Shown: positions 24,296-36,440, numbered from the stretch's first letter. The stretch is DNA of 64,000 bases from Takakia lepidozioides (GCA_030704615.1 CM060734.1:20832001-20896000), one strand, 5' to 3'. Notes: generated from the sequence alone by a model not told the origin. Made by a program: numbers and translations.

Positions 24296-24309
24296 TTTTT
24301 GTTATTTGG

Positions 24310-24395
24310 AAAAAAACGTGGTGTCTGTTCCCTTTTGTTCGGAGGAGTCTATGGCCACAAGGCTATGGTGAACAATGTCTTATGAGTACACTCTT
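24310..24395 (+). mobile_element. LINE 3'-end fragment, + strand
   Basis: GTCTGTTCCCTTTTGTTC, GGCCACAAGGCTATGGTGAA and CAATGTCTTATGAGTACACT match the complement of the LINE 3' tails in the helicase intron. It shows that the same LINE family is scattered in both orientations. Confidence 0.65.
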
Positions 24396-25225
24396 ATGTT
24401 TCTGTCTTCTTGCCCTTCTTGGAAATTTATGTCATGGTGGTGAGGTTAAAGCACATTGCCAATGCAATTTTATGCTAGGAGGCTTCTTGGCAACCATAAT
24501 AGCAAATAGGTCATGGCTACTATTATTTATAGTCCTATTTCTAATCTTCGTATGTGTTTGAAAATCTTTAGTCCGTTGGGTTGTCCACTGTCAAATTCAA
24601 TCAATTCGAATCTTGGCTGGTTTTGAGGAGATAATGTAAGAAGTTAATGCAATTGTGCGATCTCTGACAACACAGTATAGTCGACCCTGGATATGTTACC
24701 TGTTTTTTTGTTATATCATCATAAATGTTATGATTTTCTTACTCTGTAAAAATATACACTAAGAATGACAAAAAGAGTGTTATTTGTTATTTGTTATTCG
24801 TTATTGAATTCATACTCTCCTCTTTGTTAAAACACCTCTGTAATTGTTACATTCAATATACACCTCTAAACTAGTTGGATCAGATAAGGAGTAATCCATT
24901 CTGGACACTAACAAATCACCTCCATGAATAACAGCCCCTAAAGTTGGTGACACGCTCACTTAACACTCAGTTAAGTAAGGTTAACACCAGTGTTGGTCTA
25001 GTATCTTGAATTGGAAATCCCAGAAGGATCCTGTATGCAGTGCTATTTTTTTTTTTTAAGGCAGGTAGGTTTTCCAATAATGCAGCCCCTGAATTTCAAG
25101 TACGAATCTGGTATGTATAGGTGGTTTTCAAAAAACAATCAATCTGGATATGAGCAATGGTATCTGAATGTCAATAACCCGGAAATATGAACTTGGATAT
25201 GGTTTTAATAAATAATAAATAAAAT
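24396..25225. other. Gene-free AT-rich spacer
   Basis: No gene found. AT-rich, with poly-T tracts (for example 25047-25058) and no recognised repeats. Confidence 0.4.
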
Positions 25226-25418
25226 AAAAATGGTACTAGTATTGAAATTCAAATTCAATATTGAAATGACCATTTGAATAGCCCAATTGACCCATTCCAA
25301 TATTGAAATGGCCATTTGAATAGTCCAAATGACCCATTTGAATATTGAAATGGTCATTTGAACTATTCAAATGGCCATTTCAATATTGAATTTGAATTTC
25401 AATACTAGTACCATTTTT
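25226..25418. repeat. Long inverted repeat (hairpin, about 96-bp arms)
   Basis: Both ends read AAAAATGGTACTAGTATTG (the right end in complement), and the arms pair over their whole length with roughly 85-90 % identity, meeting near 25322. Inside each arm, CAATATTGAAATG and CCATTTGAATAG alternate, so each arm is itself repetitive. The form is that of a MITE or fold-back element, or of a young hairpin small-RNA locus. No coding potential. Confidence 0.9.
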
Positions 25419-25689
25419 ACAGACAGTCATATTTCTGCCCTCTCTCTAAATTCTATCTTGCATCTGAAGGTCCTGTTTTAATGTTAAATTTCTTATTTTT
25501 ATGTCATGAAATTTCAACCTGTTTTACTGTTATTTGATATAACTCCCTAATTGTTATAGAGTCTATACTCTTGGAGCATAACAATTATCTAGGTTTGACT
25601 GTATGCTGCTTTCTGGTAGGTTAGTTGGTGTGCATGTATATTTATTTCCATTGGCCACATCAATTCATCAATTTGTCACTAATGTTTTT

Positions 25690-26045
25690 ACCAACGTTGG
25701 CCGGTTATTTAAATTTCTCTCTAATACCCGGCGGTTACCTATCCAGTTATATATATGACCGGCGGAGGCGGAAAATGAAGTAATTGGTGCAGTTAGGAAC
25801 CGGTGGAGGTCAGGCACTCAAATAACCGAGCAAAGAACCTTTAAGGAACCGCCCGATACTCGCGGTTATCTGATGAACACCGCTGGTTATTTGAGATTTT
25901 TGCAAGTATTAACCGCAACCACAGGTTATATCTAGCCATCAAAAATTTAATAACCGCAACCACAGGTTAGTAGTTTTCTAAAATTTGAAGCAACCGGAAC
26001 CGCCGGTTATGAAAAAAATCAAATACCCGCCCAACACTGGTTTTT
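25690..26045. repeat. Array of AACCGC...GCGGTTA palindromes
   Basis: About ten CGGTTA/TAACCG motifs, many paired as short palindromes (AACCGCAACCACAGGTTA twice, CCGGAACCGCCGGTTATG). It resembles the GCGACCGCC arrays in architecture but not in sequence, and lies next to the CGTCGC motif region of the second CACTA end. Confidence 0.7.
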
Positions 26046-26109
26046 ACTATGTCACATCAGATTTGAGCTAGTACAATTATGTGTGAATGGGCCACAAGAT
26101 CTTTTGCAC

Positions 26110-26424
26110 TGATCTTTGCGACATCACAAGCGTCATTTTATAAAAAACGACGTTTTAACCCCCAAGACTGAATCCATGACGCCTAGGGCGTCGAAGAAAA
26201 GGACTTGGCCAACTTGGCACTCCCCTGCTTTTCCCTGGTCGTATTGCGACGCCATAGGCATCGCAGCAGAAGGGAAATTGGCAGTGCCTTGACCGCCTCA
26301 GGCATCGCAAAAAATTTCTGCAACACACAGGGCGTCGCAGAAACCGCCGCGGTGCGGGCGTCGCATGGGAAATGGGGCGGGGGGGGGGGGTTGGGCGTCG
26401 ATAACCCCCCCTTTTGCAGTAGTG
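26110..26424 (+). mobile_element. CACTA transposon right end, second copy
   Basis: Ends TTTTGCAGTAGTG. The 300 bp before it carry at least seven CGACGCC or GGCGTCG/GGCATCGC motifs, several as palindromes (TGACGCCTAGGGCGTCG, GCGACGCCATAGGCATCGC). A G-tract and a C-tract precede the terminus. No transposase gene is attached and the left end was not found, so it is a truncated or non-autonomous copy of the family also seen at 22640-22823. Confidence 0.7.
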
Positions 26425-28489
26425 AAAGTCTGACCCAGTAGAAGAGTACCTTTCTTACTAAACATCACTCATTTTTCTTCAAAATTCAGAGTCAAGCAGG
26501 GTTGTAATCAGAATCTGAAAAACCCTCAAGACTTCATGTTGTTCAAGTCTATGTTGGACTCCATTCAACAGTTCTACTGTAAATTAACTGTCACAAAGTT
26601 CATCAAAGGAAATCCAACCAGATAGGGATCAAAACATTTCAGCTGTTGTCTCCTATCTTAGAGAGTCTTATCAAAAAACAAAAAACATGGCTCTCAGTCT
26701 GTGTGGGACTGGTGGAACTCCCCTGTCTCTCCGCATTTGTCCTTCTGCAGGTACCATGTCTTGACAGCCTGCAATCCCTCTCAGCTGCGTTCACCATCAC
26801 ATATGTTCATAGAAGGCAGGAAACTCTCACCTGTCGCCCGTCCCAAAAACAACACATCAAAATGAGTGTTCGTGGGATTTTCAAGTCAAGTATAAAGAGG
26901 CCTTGAATTCTTGGCAGATAGGCTATAAGAAACACCATAACCTACAGAATAAGGCAAACTGTAATCAGTCATCAGTCTGCAGAGTCCACAACCCTGGCAG
27001 CAAGAACCTTATTCATGAATGTACATTCAAGTAAGCCATAGGGTTCCTAGAGTAACTAGCTGTAGTATACTCCCTGTTGAGCCCTTCATCAGCTTACTAA
27101 AATGGAAAAACCAAAGGCCAAAGTAGGGTTTATCTCCCTGTCAACAATCAGCAGAGTCCATAGCTCTTGTAGCAAGAACCAGCTCCACGAATGTTCATTC
27201 AAGTAATTCCTAGGGCCCCCCGAGTAATCAGCAGTAGTAAACTTCCTGCATTAATGCCTTTCACAAGTTCATTAGAATCAAAAAACCTTGCAGGGTAGTT
27301 GTTCATCGAACCTTGAAAGCTTGCTGGAGGTCTGCCTGCGACTTTGTTGGTCCGAGTAAGTCGACGGCAACCAAAGTGCAGGTCTACACTACTCTGAACT
27401 ATGCAAGCAACTGTTCATTCAATAACGCAGCAAAGAGGACCAGAAAGGGAATTATCACTCCAACATCTCTCTGAAAGGGAATTATCATTCCAGAAACCAC
27501 TCCCCAAGGTTATCATGATCAAGAAACTCAAAGCACACCTAGGGAAGCCTGCATAGGAAGAATGCCAATGTCTATACAAGATGTTTCTTCCACGCAGTCT
27601 TGGGGGTTCCTGTGAAAGGTATACCAGAAGCCTCTTGGTCTTACAGGTGAACCCGCCAACTCAGAGAGTAGCCATGTATGCCATCATGGCAGGGAGTGCT
27701 ACGTACTTGGGCCACAAACCTCTAATCATATTATAAGATGTTAGATCCCTGGCTGAAATCCCCTGGCTTAGTCCTTTGAAAAAATTACAGAAGAAGCCAA
27801 GCCCGGTATAACATCATGGCAGCAAAACAAAGGAATAAAGATCATAAGAGGGGAGAAGAAGTGCTCCCTTCTATATGTCCTCGCGAAGAGTAGATCACAG
27901 GGCCAGCTGAAAAGAAAAACTCATTGCTTATCAGATCAGCCCCTGTAATATGTCAGTGCCAAGTCACTTGTAATACAATCTTCGCGCCCTCCAGGATTGT
28001 TCCTGTAAAGTATTCCTGCGGAATTGCTTGTAGTACAGAGATCATTGCTGTCAGATCATGATCAAGCCCTTGTATCCTATCAGTGCCAAGTCACTTGTAG
28101 TTCAGGGATGATCTTCACGCCCTCCCAGATTGTGACGAAGGCTTGGTCTGTCGGGAATGTAACACAGCACGTCCAGGGGTCACTCGCAAGGGCAAAAAGA
28201 CTTTGACAAGTCATCATGGAAGCGCACTACCAATGCGTTTATGATCACGCAGGGCTATACAAACCAGGTGGTCTGCGTATTCGTTGTATAAACTCCTCCC
28301 TGTGAGCATCTCATTTCTGACAGCAGGAAGGTACTCTTAGGCCTATGCAGTGTTCGTCAAAAGCTCGTTTGCTCATACGAAAGAGTATGCCTCCCCGTTA
28401 CGCTGCCACGTACATCATCATAATATGATGTGTTACAGGCTTAGTTGGGGCAAAAAGTAAGTTAGTATGTTGCCCTATAATCATAACAT
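26425..28489. other. Gene-free spacer with two degenerate duplications
   Basis: No gene supported. Two diffuse direct repeats are visible: about 26960-27110 against 27140-27290 (GCAGAGTCCA, GCAAGAACC, TTCATTCAAGTAA in the same order), and about 27915-28000 against 28040-28130 (CAGTGCCAAGTCACTTGTA, CGCCCTCC, GATTGT). Both are too diverged to be recent. Confidence 0.5.
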
Positions 28490-29062
28490 GATATGTTTTT
28501 ATTTATTTATTTATTTTCCAAAAATTATCTTGCATTTTATTATGTGAGGGGAAAAAATAAACCCCTGTGGTAAGGCAAACACACCTGACGGTGAGGGGCG
28601 AACTCAGAGTACTTTAACGGAGAGAAATCCATCCAAGAGGATGATGTGGAAAGCTACGATTATGAGAGAAAAAACAGCTAGGAGAGGGCCAAGAGCGAAA
28701 GTAGTGCTCACGAGATGCGAGCTCATGGAATGCTGACTGGCCCTGACAAATTCCTATCATTGCTAACAATGAGAAGATCAACCTAAAAGAGAACCTTGCA
28801 TCTATAGAACAAGGAAGCCACGAAATGATTGAGAGAAAAATTCCTTGGAGAGAACAGCTATGAGCTATCCATATCAAGCAGGGGTTGGAGCCCTAGAGAG
28901 AAGATAAAAGAGAACACTTAGAGAAAGGAATTCTTGAAGACAGAGACCAGGGAGCATGTTTTTGCTGCTGGCGCTGGAGGACGCTACTTGCCGAAGCTAA
29001 GCCGAGTCGAGTTCTTGCCATTGATGTGCTTCCAATTAATTTCCCTATCGAACTCCGGTGAG

Positions 29063-32000
29063 TCATGGTAGCACAGTGATTGCCCCTTGCCAGGAATCCG
29101 GTGGCTCTCTGGTCCAGAGACAAATTGTTGACAAAGAGCAGTTGCATATGATGTTATCTTTTCCCCATGAGCATTTGAATTTGCTGACGAGCTGATATTC
29201 AGCCTCTGGATTCTTTCTGATATCTGCAATCAATTTTGCCCAGGCCTTTCTACCCTCAATTTGCACCTCATGGAGTATTGTAGATAAAAGCACAGAGAGA
29301 CAAGTCTTCTCTCTATTTAAAACCCACAAACATCTTACTTTCCAGATGTTCCATAGAGAGATAGATCTGATCGCCTCATAAACTGGACAATGACTGTGAA
29401 TGTTGTGAAGGTTTCCATCATAGTTAAGAAGCTTGTGGGTTGCCGAGGGTATCCCAAGTTCCCATATCTGCATGATGGGAGTGAGGCAGGGCCAGGTTTT
29501 TGATGGGATACTGCAACGGAGAAGACAGTGCTCCAGAGATTCTGTCATCCCTATGCTGCAGCATTTGCAAATTAATGCCTCTAAGAATGCCAGCCACGAA
29601 CCTACTTTCAGAACCCTATTTGCAACCTGCCACAGAAAGGCTGCCCACTTTGGCAGGCCTGACCTTGTTCCATATGTATGAGATTCCATCTAGCCATATT
29701 CAAGCTATAGCCAGCCCATTTGGAGGCCCATTTATCCTGAAATTGCTGAGGCTTTAGCAGCGAACGATATGTTGCCTTGGCTGAATAGTTGAAGAACGAA
29801 GGACAGGAAGCTCCAAAATTCCAAGACCATTCCTTTGGGTCCACCATGACCCCCATAAGGGGCACTCCTTCCACCCAGAGAAATAGTTGAGATGAGAGCC
29901 AATCATTTAGGGGTTGATCCTTTGGAACAGACGGGTTCATTTCTCTTTCAGGAGAAGACCACTGACAGATACGAACTGGAGTGAACTGCCCAGCAGAGAT
30001 AGTCACTGGATTCAATGATTCCACCACGAGAAAGTTTGATAGCTCAATTTTGTTTAGAACTATACCCTTAAAGTGGATGGGCCGTGCTTCAGTGATGTAT
30101 ATAACCTGATGAAGGGCTGCTGAGCAGGTGACCCAGCTACCAGGGCGAGCTTGCTGAGGCCCTGCCGAGAGAGTTTGAATCCAGTTGTCAGGAATATTTT
30201 GAATCAATTGGTGGTAGCCTAACGTCCCTCTTTGACGACCAACTATTGGAATTATTTGGTCCAAAGGTAGAAAATCCCGACCGCCCCAAATGTCTTTGAT
30301 TTGGGCTATGTTTAAATTATCCCAGGCACAGAGGCTCTGTCTGCAGCGGAAGGGTTGTTGCAATTGAGGGTAAGGGATTGGCGCATGGTTTCCTCATATG
30401 ATTTTGGGTCCTCTTTAACCAACCTGGGCCGAATGGTTCTCCAAACATCCCATATGGCTCTCCATAAAGGGGAACCATTAGATTTGTGTCTAAAACCCTG
30501 TGTGATCCATCGGAGAGATGGGCTCCATGTTTTGGTTTTGAGGGGGGAACTTTTGAGAATGTGCTGATAAACTAGATGCTTCCACCATCCACCTTCAGGC
30601 CCTAATAGTCTTACTATCCATTTACCCAAGAGTGCCGATATTTGGGTTCCTGGATCAATGATCCCCAAGCCACCTTTCTTTTTTGGAAGGCAAATCTGGG
30701 CCCAAGAGACAGCTGGTCTAGGGCTTCTGGCATCTGAATCTGCGCCCCATATGAAGTTACGGATGGTTTTTTGGACCTGTTTGATCTGTGGGGCTGAGGG
30801 GCTCCAAACCGAAGCAAAGTACCACATGCTGGCCAGAAGAATCTGGTTGGCTACAAGAGCCCTTCCAGTAATTGAAAGATGACGGGAACCCCAGTAAACT
30901 AGCTTCTTTTTGAGCTTGACTATGACATGGCCAACCTTTGGTCGTCCGAAAGGTTAATCCCAAATGGGTGCCCAAGCAAGGTAGTGGCATCCCCTTGTTG
31001 CAGCCATTTGAGACCGAGATTCCCTCCCCAATTAGAGCTAAACCCAGCAGGTATGGTGGCTGTGTCCCCAGCAAGGACGGCAACTGTTTTTGCCCAATTA
31101 ACTTTAAAACCAGAGGCTTCACAAAAGGTAGCGAGAGGTTCAGTTGCCTCCTGCATGTTGGCATCCGAGGCCTGAAGGTATAAAACCGTGTCGTCTACAA
31201 ACATTGAGTCTTTGATCTAGAGGTCATTGTTGGCTTGGGTTTTGATTTGGAGCCCGGTTATATTTGGGTTGTTGTCCAAGAGATATCCTAGAGAGTCTGC
31301 CACTATGAGGAAGAGGAATGGGGCCAGTGGGCATCTTTGGAGGTCAAAATTTTTGGAGATGAATCCATTCACTGAAACCCTACTGGATGCGTTGAGGAGG
31401 AGTATTTCGACCCAGCGACAAAAGTCATTTGAGAGTCCTGTTTTTTGGAGAGTCGCAAACAGCATTGGCCATTCAACCTTATCAAACGCTTTTTCAAAGT
31501 CCAAAAGAAGCATAGCTATGTGTTGCCCAGTGGATTCTGCATAGATTGGGGTCTCTTGTGCCAACAGAATATTGTCAAGGATATATCTTCCCTTGACGAA
31601 CCCAGCTTGACCAGGCCTAATGATGGTTGGAAGGAGAGGCTGGAGACGAACGGCTAATGCCTTTGCAATGATCTTGTATGAAACATTGAGCAATGTTATG
31701 GGCCTATAGTTTGAGATCTGCTTTCTATCTCCTTTTTTGAAGAGAAGAGTAATAATTCCTTGAGCCATTTGTCTTGGCATGGATCCTTTTCTTTTGATCT
31801 CATTTGCCATTGCACAGAAGTCCTTTGATAATACCTGCCAGAGGGCGCTGTAAAATTCAACAGACATACCGTCTATGCCCGGAGATTTTCATTTGGACAT
31901 AAGCTTCAAGGCTTTCGAGAGCTCAGTTTCAGTGAATTCTCCATCCAGAGAGGTTGCGCCTGATTGGGTGAGCTTGGTTTGATGATTGCGCAGGCATATT

Positions 32001-33329
32001 TCCCTGGCCACAGCAATGCTTTTGCGAGTCCGTCTTTGTTTGAAGAGCCCTGCAAAGTGTGAGTGCGCTGTTGAAACCATTTGTTTGGGATCTGAGGAAG
32101 AGTGGCCCAATGGGTCTTGCAGCTCTGAGATAATCTGGGTGGTTCTACGAACTTGAACTTTCTCGAAGAAATATTTCGACATTTTTTCCCCCTTTGAAGC
32201 CCAGTTGATACCTGCCTGCAATTTATACTTTTGCTCCCTTATAGAGTCGAAGGCTTCAAGGTTCCGCCTGGCTTCATGATATGTTTGCAGCGATAATGTG
32301 TCCAGTTTCCCAAGTTCTAGGAGCCTTTGGCATGTTCCGAGACATTTCTTGAGAGCAAGTACTTTACACTGTCTCTGGATGGCTATTTGGGAACTGAGGG
32401 TTTGAGCAGTGATGGTTGTTTGTTTGAGTTTGGCTTGAAACCGCTCAATAGGGCAGAGTACTTCATTGGCTGTGGAGGCCCATGTGGATTCAAGTGCTAG
32501 TTTAAAGGCTGGGTGTGGCAGCAGGGATGGATTAAATCTGAACCATCCCTTGCCTCTTTTTGGCAGGTTTGGGAGATTGATTTGACAGGAAATGCATGCA
32601 TGGTCAAACTCTTGGAAAATAGGCTCTTGAGGAAGCATTTCTGCCCAGGGGGATAGCCTTGGCGAGAGGTAAAGCCTGTCTAGCCTTGCCATACAGATAT
32701 CAGCACCTGCTCTGTCGTTTGTCCATGTAAAACACAGATGGCTGCTGGCGGTTCTGGCTTTGGACGGTTCAGACAATGAGAAGTTGTTTCTAATTCGTTG
32801 CCATGATGTGGCCTCACCATCACCCAGACCCTGGGCAGCAGCCCCCAGCCTGTCTTTTACACTCTCAACCATGTTGAGGTCATCCATCAGTAACCATTGC
32901 TCAACTGAGAGTTCGGCCTCCATTTTTGTGTGTAGGTTTGCCCAGAAAGCCTCCCTCTCGGCTGATGAGTTAGGGGCGTACAAATTGACAATGCCTATTG
33001 TTCCCGCGGTATTGGGAAGGATGATAGAGATGAATTGACCTCTGCCTTGGAACCACATCTCTAATCAGGGCAGCTATTGAGGGAGAAAGAAGGATCGTTG
33101 TTCCTCCTCTTGATCCTTCTATGGTTGGTTTCCAAAAGCTATGGGCTGCGGGCCAGAGTTGATCCCCCAAAGATGAGATTTTGGTCAAGTCAAGTTTATG
33201 TTCTTGTAACAAGATAATAGTTTTTTTATTTAACAACGGGGAAAGCCAGGTTTTAAGTTTCGCCTTTTTGAGGGAGGACTGAGTGGATCCAATCCCTCTA
33301 ATATTCCACGAGTGGATTTTAACCAGCAT
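29063..33329 (-). pseudogene. LINE ORF2: endonuclease, reverse transcriptase, zinc finger
   Basis: ORF2 starts SWNIRGIGS (APE endonuclease Asn motif), then LLQEHKLDL (catalytic Glu). A frameshift near 33055 moves to a frame with NLYAPNSS, LLMDDLNMVE, RLDRLYLSP and FDHACISCQ, where the final SDH motif has become FDH. An in-frame TGA at 31889-31891 precedes KSPGIDGMS. The RT has NYRPITLLNVSYKI, AFDKVEW (motif A), and motif C as MFVDDTVLYLQ, with a TAG at 31217-31219 just before motif C. Motif B has drifted to RCPLAPFLF. Downstream frames (30827-30312, 30363-29608, 29689-29063) carry the thumb and the zf-RVT finger CKCCSIGMTESLEHCLLRC. It needed both activities for target-primed reverse transcription; it is inactive. 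Confidence 0.85.
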
Positions 33330-34615
33330 TTAAGGGAAAGGATGGGCCAAGAGTTGGGCTCTTATTTGATGGCCTTGAGGATGAGAATGAGAATCTTGCT
33401 CTCCTGTCCAAAGGAAGTAAGGAACATTCCCATACTAGGTTTTTTGGGAGCTTTCGATGGGGCGATAGGAGCTGGATGAATAACACCCTTGCCAGGGTAT
33501 GGGTGGAAGATTCAGGTATAGGTTTGAATTGTTTTGTGCAGGCCATAGAAAATTCTGCTGGAGCCAGACTGGGGGTTGGCTCCGCAACTAGGCCAATGGA
33601 GGCTACGATGGTTTGCGTCTGAAGGTTTGACAGTGGCTGAGTTGCTTGGTTCAGATTTGGAGCTAAGTGCATGGTTTGGGGACTCCACCAGATGATGGTA
33701 GGGTTTTGGTTTTCTTCCCCTTTTTGTTGACAGGCTTCCTGCATAGCACCATGCATCTCTACAAATCTGTAGCTTTCCTAGAGAAAATGAATACAATGAG
33801 TGGATTGGGGAGTACCTGAGCCTCCATGTTGGCTGGTTGTGCTAGGAGAAAAGGCAGCTTGAGGATAGGTGATGTGTGATTGAGCCTAGCCTTTCCCTTG
33901 GCAGCATCCTGCCTCCCCCTTGATTTGACCGCCATCAGGGATTCTTGGGCCGATTCCACCGAGTCCTCCGAGAGACTAGCCGTGAATCTCTGCTTGGTGG
34001 ATTGCATGCCTTCCTCCGCCTCTAGCAAAGCAGAGAGCATTGCAAAACCATTGTGAAGCGTATCCTTTGTTCGAAACTGAGCCTGTTGTGTGCACCAGGG
34101 ATCCGAACTACTCTTCTCACGGACCCAAATGTCACAGAGGGGGGGGCAGATTAGAGCATAGGTGCTCCACATTTATGAGGGCCAGAACCTGTGTGGAGGG
34201 GCCGTCACTCAGGCCAGGGTATGCCTCAATGTAGGAAGCCCAAGAGATTGGAACAGAGCTTGAAAGTGAAAACTGTGGGAGATGTATATGAAAGTATTCC
34301 TCAATCTTTTTTCTGAGAGTAGGGATAGGGCTATCATCTATGGGCTCTTTGATGACGTTTGAATGTCCATTGTTGTGATCCACAGAGATTCCATCCCCTC
34401 CCTGTCAGGGGATGTGATCAGAATTCTCGGTTCATCCTTGCTGCAGAATATCAGCAGGGTAATGCAAGTGGCTTGGGGTTTCTTTGAAGAGACCAGCTGA
34501 GTGCATCCACGGAGAGAGAGAGTGGGGAAGGTCCGCAACCTCAGGCATATATTAGCAATTATAGGGTTAAGTGTAATTCCTATGTTTGCATCTGGATTTT
34601 GAAAGTCAATTGATC
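33319..34615 (-). other. LINE inter-ORF region
   Basis: No single frame spans it. Three staggered frames (34383-34132, 34172-33759, 33756-33319) contain low-complexity, Ser/Glu- and basic-rich sequence such as SEDSVESAQESLMAVKSRGR. This may be the frameshifted end of ORF1; it has no other recognised domain. Confidence 0.4.
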
Positions 34616-36325
34616 TCATAGGGGCCCTTGAGTTGGAGGGGAGCCCAGTGATTTCATGATTTGGATGTGACATTGCGGGTGTTGTTGGGGTATCTTCAGA
34701 ATCACAAGAATTGTTGTGGATGTGATGATTGGCCCATGTTGTGGGGATGACTGATCTCGTGGGGCCTCCATGATCACTGAATTCCGCTGTAACTCCGGTA
34801 TTGGTGACCACAGAATGCCAGCTGACATCTCCTCGCCGCCATGGATATACTGGAGGGGGGACCTGGTGTTCACTACAGATCTGGAGATGTCATTTTCCAG
34901 CTCCATTGGGTCATTTGGTCTGCGGTGTTTTTTGGCAGTTGGTGCTGCTGATGATGATGGAATCCCATATAGGGACCATCCAGGGCTATCACCATAGATA
35001 CCAGGTGTAGTTTGTTTTAAAGCAGCTGCCTGATCCTGACTAGGCCTTGACTGAGTTGAGGGTACTTTCTCTTTAGAAGAGGCATTCCCCATAGGTGCTT
35101 GCATAGTCTGAGTTGAGGGTACTTTCTCCCTAGAAGAGGCATTCCCCAGAGGCGCTTTGGACCCATTGGTGTAGATGTCGTTTGCTGGTGTTATTTGAAT
35201 CCTGTGAGAGGTTGCAATCAGCGGAGCAGAGGCTGCCAGAAGTGAAGTGGAGGCCAATTGGATTGGGGAGTGGCGTTTTCTCTTTCCAATAGGACAGTCT
35301 GCTTTCATATGACCCTGCTTTCCACAGTTGAAACAACCTGTACCAGGCGAGTCTTCCATTAGTTTGACTGAGAAGAAGTTTCCCTTGTTGTCTATGGGCA
35401 GCCTGATGTAGCTTGGGATTTTGCCCTCATTGGGCATCATAATCACAATTTTGGGCAAACCATTCTCCTTCATTTTGGAAGCAATTGTGACTCCTTTCCA
35501 TGCTTGTTCTTTTCTCAAGTTGTCCAGACACATCTCATGATCAAAAACAGCCAGACAACCTCGGTAGTAACCAAAGGAATTCCCAATGTTTGGGAGGAAA
35601 TATAGGTATTGATCTGGGATTCCATAGACAGTAACGATCCTTGGGGCCCAAATTTTCCCACTCATGTTACCCATCTGAGGAGACCATGGAAAAATGTTAA
35701 CATTGAACCCCAGTTTGTGGGGGTTGAACGCCAGGGCATGATCTGCTGCTGCTTTTGTTTCAAACATTATGGAAAAAAAACCACGTCCTTTCGGATGACA
35801 AAAATGTTGCTGCAGATCGCCCAATCCTCCAAGGTGTGAGGTCACCCAGTCCCTTACATCGGTTCTGTTTTGCTTCTTCCCGGGAAAATGCAGGAGAATA
35901 CCTCGTTCCTGGCATCCAGAGACCTTGTCACAAAGGGAATCAAAATCAATGGCTATCGAGAGCGCCACTTCTTCCATTTCTGCCTGAGATTCTTCAATAT
36001 CGCCATCCTCAGACAATGCTCCCTCTGGCTCGATGGGCATACTGGAGGCAGTGTGAGGTGGGGGGACTGATCGGTTAGCTAAAGACACTGCAGCAGTGGC
36101 CAAGGCATTGACATTGTCGTTGTCCATTGGTCCTGAAGACGCCGCTCCAATGGCTAAGGCACGGATGTTGTCCATTTGACCTGTTGCTTGAGCCTGGTGG
36201 GCCAGAAAGAAGGCATCACCCGATTGCCTCAAATGCCTGGCAGGTGGGGGCACATGCATGCTTGAGCAATTGATTCTGCTCCTGGGGTTGCTGCGTGCAC
36301 CCTTGAACTGAAAATTAGGACCCAT
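34616..36325 (-). CDS. LINE ORF1 protein (RNA-binding, zinc knuckle)
   Basis: A 569-residue uninterrupted frame. ORF1 proteins bind element RNA and accompany it during retrotransposition. After an Ala-rich N-terminus (to about 130), a DUF4283-like domain reads GILLHFPGKK...WVTSHLGGL...GRGFFSIMFET (about 145-200), then APRIVTVYGIPDQYL and LPKIVIMMPNEG. A CCHC knuckle CFNCGKQGHMKADC follows near residue 335, then a basic KRKRH patch. The tail holds two repeats of GNASSxEKVPSTQ. Frames further downstream (34383-33319) may be a displaced C-terminal part, so the present stop could be premature. The ATG at 36325 is the first in frame. Confidence 0.75.
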   Translation of the reverse strand: MGPNFQFKGARSNPRSRINCSSMHVPPPARHLRQSGDAFFLAHQAQATGQMDNIRALAIGAASSGPMDNDNVNALATAAVSLANRSVPPPHTASSMPIEPEGALSEDGDIEESQAEMEEVALSIAIDFDSLCDKVSGCQERGILLHFPGKKQNRTDVRDWVTSHLGGLGDLQQHFCHPKGRGFFSIMFETKAAADHALAFNPHKLGFNVNIFPWSPQMGNMSGKIWAPRIVTVYGIPDQYLYFLPNIGNSFGYYRGCLAVFDHEMCLDNLRKEQAWKGVTIASKMKENGLPKIVIMMPNEGKIPSYIRLPIDNKGNFFSVKLMEDSPGTGCFNCGKQGHMKADCPIGKRKRHSPIQLASTSLLAASAPLIATSHRIQITPANDIYTNGSKAPLGNASSREKVPSTQTMQAPMGNASSKEKVPSTQSRPSQDQAAALKQTTPGIYGDSPGWSLYGIPSSSAAPTAKKHRRPNDPMELENDISRSVVNTRSPLQYIHGGEEMSAGILWSPIPELQRNSVIMEAPRDQSSPQHGPIITSTTILVILKIPQQHPQCHIQIMKSLGSPPTQGPL

Positions 36326-36440
36326 CTTCGACCAATAAAGAGAGGTTCGCTTAATCGATAGAGGGAGATGTGGCTTGCCCAGAGTCTAGAACACGATCTG
36401 GAGAGAGGCTTGGGGAGAGACACCCTTGGTATAGGCAAAA

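Larger units (their letters stand above)
28490..36440 (-). mobile_element. Nearly full-length plant L1-type LINE
   Basis: On the - strand the order is ORF1 (36325-34616), a 1.3-kb inter-ORF region, endonuclease (from 33329), reverse transcriptase (31867-30920), and C-terminal zf-RVT finger (near 29600-29550). This is the complete domain order of plant L1 LINEs. The TTTATTTATTTATTTATTT tract at 28498-28516, read as TAAATAAA on the - strand, may be the A-rich 3' tail, which sets the right limit tentatively. Several stops and a frameshift in ORF2 make it non-autonomous now. Confidence 0.85.
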
